A model generated the notes under the pieces. It made no database searches. It saw only the letters and a program-made list of their open reading frames with translations, and was not told the DNA's origin. A stretch of DNA of 39,374 nucleotides from Thermoflexaceae bacterium (GTDB lineage: Bacteria; Bacillota; Clostridia; Lachnospirales; Lachnospiraceae): the NCBI GenBank assembly GCA_029226085.1, contig JAQXXN010000178.1, forward strand, positions 1 to 39,374, given 5' to 3'. Made by a program: the position numbers and the translations under genes. Positions 37,901-39,374 of this stretch are shown here, in pieces (position 1 is the stretch's first letter; every line of letters starts with the position of its first letter).

Positions 37901-39109
37901 TCACCACAGTTTATTACGCCGGAATTTGACGCCACACAGTTATTTGATGTCGTATCGGATAATAATGGCGGAAATGATGAATTGGAGACGGAAACAGAGA
38001 CATTGAATTATGTTGAACCGGAGGAATTTGATCTGGGACTTGATTTGGGTGAAACATTTGATTTCGGTCAGGCTCAGTCCTTAACAGATTTCTATAACAT
38101 GGATGCAGAAGAAACACCTCTGTTCACTGAGAGTTTTGAAGAGCCGTTTGAAGAAAAAGAGAATGTTCCGGAAGAATATGCAGTAGAAGAGATGCAGATA
38201 TCCGAAGAACAACCGGATATGGTTACAGAACCGATAACGGAAGAAACAGATTTTGTATACGAAGAACCGGTAGTGGAAGAAGCGGAGACAGAATTTGCAT
38301 ATGAAGAACCGGTAGTGGAAAAAGCGGAGACAGAACCTGTAACGGTGGAATTGGAAGCTGAACCGGTATTGGCGGAAAATGCCGAGGAAGAGTATGTATA
38401 TGATGAACCGGCGAAGGAAACCACGGATATCGTGCAGGAAGAGGCAGTTCCAAAGAAAATAAATCCTTTTGCCAATGACAGTGATTTCTTTGACTGGAGT
38501 TCGGTAGATGATTCCGCATATTTTGATGAGGAAGATACTGCTTCCGGTGAAGAAAATGTAGCGGTTCAACCGAAAAAGAATGATGAATTTGCAGAATTTG
38601 TCTGGACAGATGAAATGATTAAAGCATTGGATAAAGAGGAAGAAAAGAATGCAGATGAAATCGATGCCCAGGCGGAAATTGCAGCAACATCCGTAGAAGA
38701 ACCGGAAATTCCGGTGGTTGCTGATCAGGGTTATGAAATGGCGGAAGATACATCAGACTTTGCTGTATATCAGCCGACAGGTAACAGCCATGTGGAGGAA
38801 GAAATCATAGAGGAAGCTGTACCGCAATTTGCAGTATTCCAGTCCTCTGGTAACTTTAAGATGGAAGAGCCGGAGGAAAATGAACCGGAGGTACCACAGT
38901 TTGAAGTCTTCCAGTCTTCGGGAGTGGTGCAGGAAGAGCAGGTAGAAGAAATCATTCCGGATTTTAAAACATATGGAGAACCTGATAAAGAACCGGAAAA
39001 CAGAGTTGAAGAAACGCCGCAACCGGAGAAGAAATCATCGAATAATCAGTTTGGTGATTTTGAATTCGATCTGGATTTGCCGGATTTTGAGCCATTTGAA
39101 AAGAAATAA
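34976..39109 (+). CDS. 1377-aa membrane protein: multi-TM N-terminus, AEAERIAAEK repeats, Glu-Pro-rich repeats, C-terminal FQSSGN-type motif repeats
   Basis: Hydrophobic for about the first 300 aa; (AEAERIAAEK)n; (E-P-E-x-x)n; DFAVYQPTGN / PQFAVFQSSGN / PQFEVFQSSGV / PDFKTYGEP. Confidence 0.9.
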   Translation: MNVNKNAVYYCNVGIFMILSIYSLLACINVFDLENIDMDAGLCAVVVSMVLCIITYVVHMTKVANMLYSNPIIKGTLEVISTLIFLVLACVIRIYSMGEFELDILREGIVIACMLAAYLVARMLNQFGFITLLLLTPWPYFISTRDFEMSELYTMAGFMAVILVFSVLLYAVRKKKAARMGVITVFVVALIAGLYYYMYRNGISSVYVDEYTDYLKLFDSMFSFDKIERYYYIVCIMAAIIGAMRMWFGQGSANSILMFVANAVFCFTISYGLGSDYLHLMYPILAIVASAALGVRPRYMDEEVELGDNLEKVPVKYNKKDVVSLSYVDDSELDKMLDNIDKRPPYNTAGHFNPANTSSGDSSTGGEIPIELQMYDSLATKLEEEEKKKAAEAERIAAEKAEAERIAAEKAEAERIAAEKAEAERIAAEKAEAERIAALKAEEEKAAEAARAERMLADQLALEKAAAERAAAEKAAEEARLERIAAERAAEIARAERLAAEKARAEQIAAEKAEAERIAAEKAGAERIAAEKAEAERIAAEKAEAERIAAEQATLQEMEVSEIDEPEFDEPEIEEPEIAEPEFDEPELAEPEIDEPAFAEPEFAEPAFETPEYEMPAMEGVEIPEIGEAVYEEAEIEEPEMESPILSEPEIAEPEIEEPEITEPEFDEPELAEPEIEEPAFAEPEFAEPAFETPGYEMPAMESVEIPEIGEAVYDEAEIEEPEITESEFDEPELAEPEIEEPAFAEPEFAEPEIEEPEIKEPVNDMNEPEEVLDKASESRTVIQNPVSFNNRNRNSEERTYENRNYGFVQSKPMFETMGSFLSNSEEDSFPQFETADNAFNSFGFDDLELVMPTMEEMMEPAEKSNLSEEAAVFSDDTESLGKTEEDKTEYNSDSSDYFDLPQDIVEELNRDISLELSDEIESEINRDVNDSLAGLFEFNYDNTGTIDSQFVQSVAQSQKAEGENEENMDSVDIASPQFITPEFDATQLFDVVSDNNGGNDELETETETLNYVEPEEFDLGLDLGETFDFGQAQSLTDFYNMDAEETPLFTESFEEPFEEKENVPEEYAVEEMQISEEQPDMVTEPITEETDFVYEEPVVEEAETEFAYEEPVVEKAETEPVTVELEAEPVLAENAEEEYVYDEPAKETTDIVQEEAVPKKINPFANDSDFFDWSSVDDSAYFDEEDTASGEENVAVQPKKNDEFAEFVWTDEMIKALDKEEEKNADEIDAQAEIAATSVEEPEIPVVADQGYEMAEDTSDFAVYQPTGNSHVEEEIIEEAVPQFAVFQSSGNFKMEEPEENEPEVPQFEVFQSSGVVQEEQVEEIIPDFKTYGEPDKEPENRVEETPQPEKKSSNNQFGDFEFDLDLPDFEPFEKK
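36151..36640 (+). repeat. 30-bp-period tandem repeats encoding AEAERIAAEK decapeptides, two blocks
   Basis: Recurring gcagagaaRgcRgaRgcagaRcgMattgcRgca at ~36151-36290 and ~36490-36630. Confidence 0.85.
36664..37260 (+). repeat. Coding repeats of Glu-Pro-rich segments with a larger internal duplication
   Basis: EPEFDEPELAEPEI(D/E)EPAFAEPEFAEPAFETP(E/G)YEMPAME(G/S)VEIPEIGEAVY(E/D)EAEIEEPE occurs twice, plus a truncated third copy. Confidence 0.85.
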
Positions 39110-39120
39110 TTTATAATTAA

Positions 39121-39168
39121 AAATACAGCTTGTTATAGATTAGAACTAGAACAAGTTGTATTTTTTAT
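39121..39168 (+). terminator. Rho-independent terminator after the 1377-aa gene
   Basis: AAATACAGCTTGTT...AACAAGTTGTATTTTTTAT. Confidence 0.8.
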
Positions 39169-39260
39169 ATATTAACACTTTTTATAATGAAATGTTATAC
39201 TTCTATTATCAAAAACAGAGCTTGTTAATGAATGAAAGAAATCATAAAAGGAGAAGAAGG

Positions 39261-39374
39261 ATGAAAAGCTTAAGCACCAGAACAGCAGGATTTACGGACT
39301 CGGTAATTCGAAGGATGACCAGGGTCTCCATGAAATACGGTGCGGTAAATCTTTCCCATGGTTTCCCGGATTTT
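39261..39374 (+). CDS. PLP-dependent aminotransferase N-terminus (truncated by window end)
   Basis: ATG at 39261 after AGGAGAAGAAGG; MKSLSTRTAGFTDSVIRRMTRVSMKYGAVNLSHGFPDF typical of class I aminotransferases. Confidence 0.75.
   Translation, partial: MKSLSTRTAGFTDSVIRRMTRVSMKYGAVNLSHGFPDF

Overview
The window looks like a Firmicutes (Lachnospiraceae-like) chromosome segment; the taxonomy is inferred from gene style only. Its core, about 2.5-15.5 kb, is a beta-1,4-galactan utilisation locus. The leftward operon encodes an uncharacterised ~611-aa enzyme, a 70-aa zinc-ribbon protein, a sugar-binding lipoprotein, two permeases and a cytoplasmic GH53. A LacI-type regulator follows, then a rightward operon with a GH42 beta-galactosidase and a secreted lipoprotein GH53 with a CBM-like tail. 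The two operons carry the same 18-bp operator, in opposite orientation, just downstream of near-consensus promoters. Flanking genes encode a periplasmic-binding-protein-like/GGDEF fusion, citrate synthase, an MCP, aminotransferases, an AlaX-type editing protein, a two-gene 2-oxoacid:ferredoxin oxidoreductase, an LCP protein, AddB/AddA, and a 1377-aa repetitive membrane protein. The least explained content is noncoding. Three convergent intergenic regions (about 2.2-2.5, 21.1-21.9 and 26.9-27.5 kb) hold GGCATAG...CTATGCC hairpin arrays and/or a mosaic MITE-like inverted-repeat element with modules shared between sites. No tRNA, rRNA, CRISPR or transposase gene was recognised. All family calls are by eye from the translations; no searches were run.
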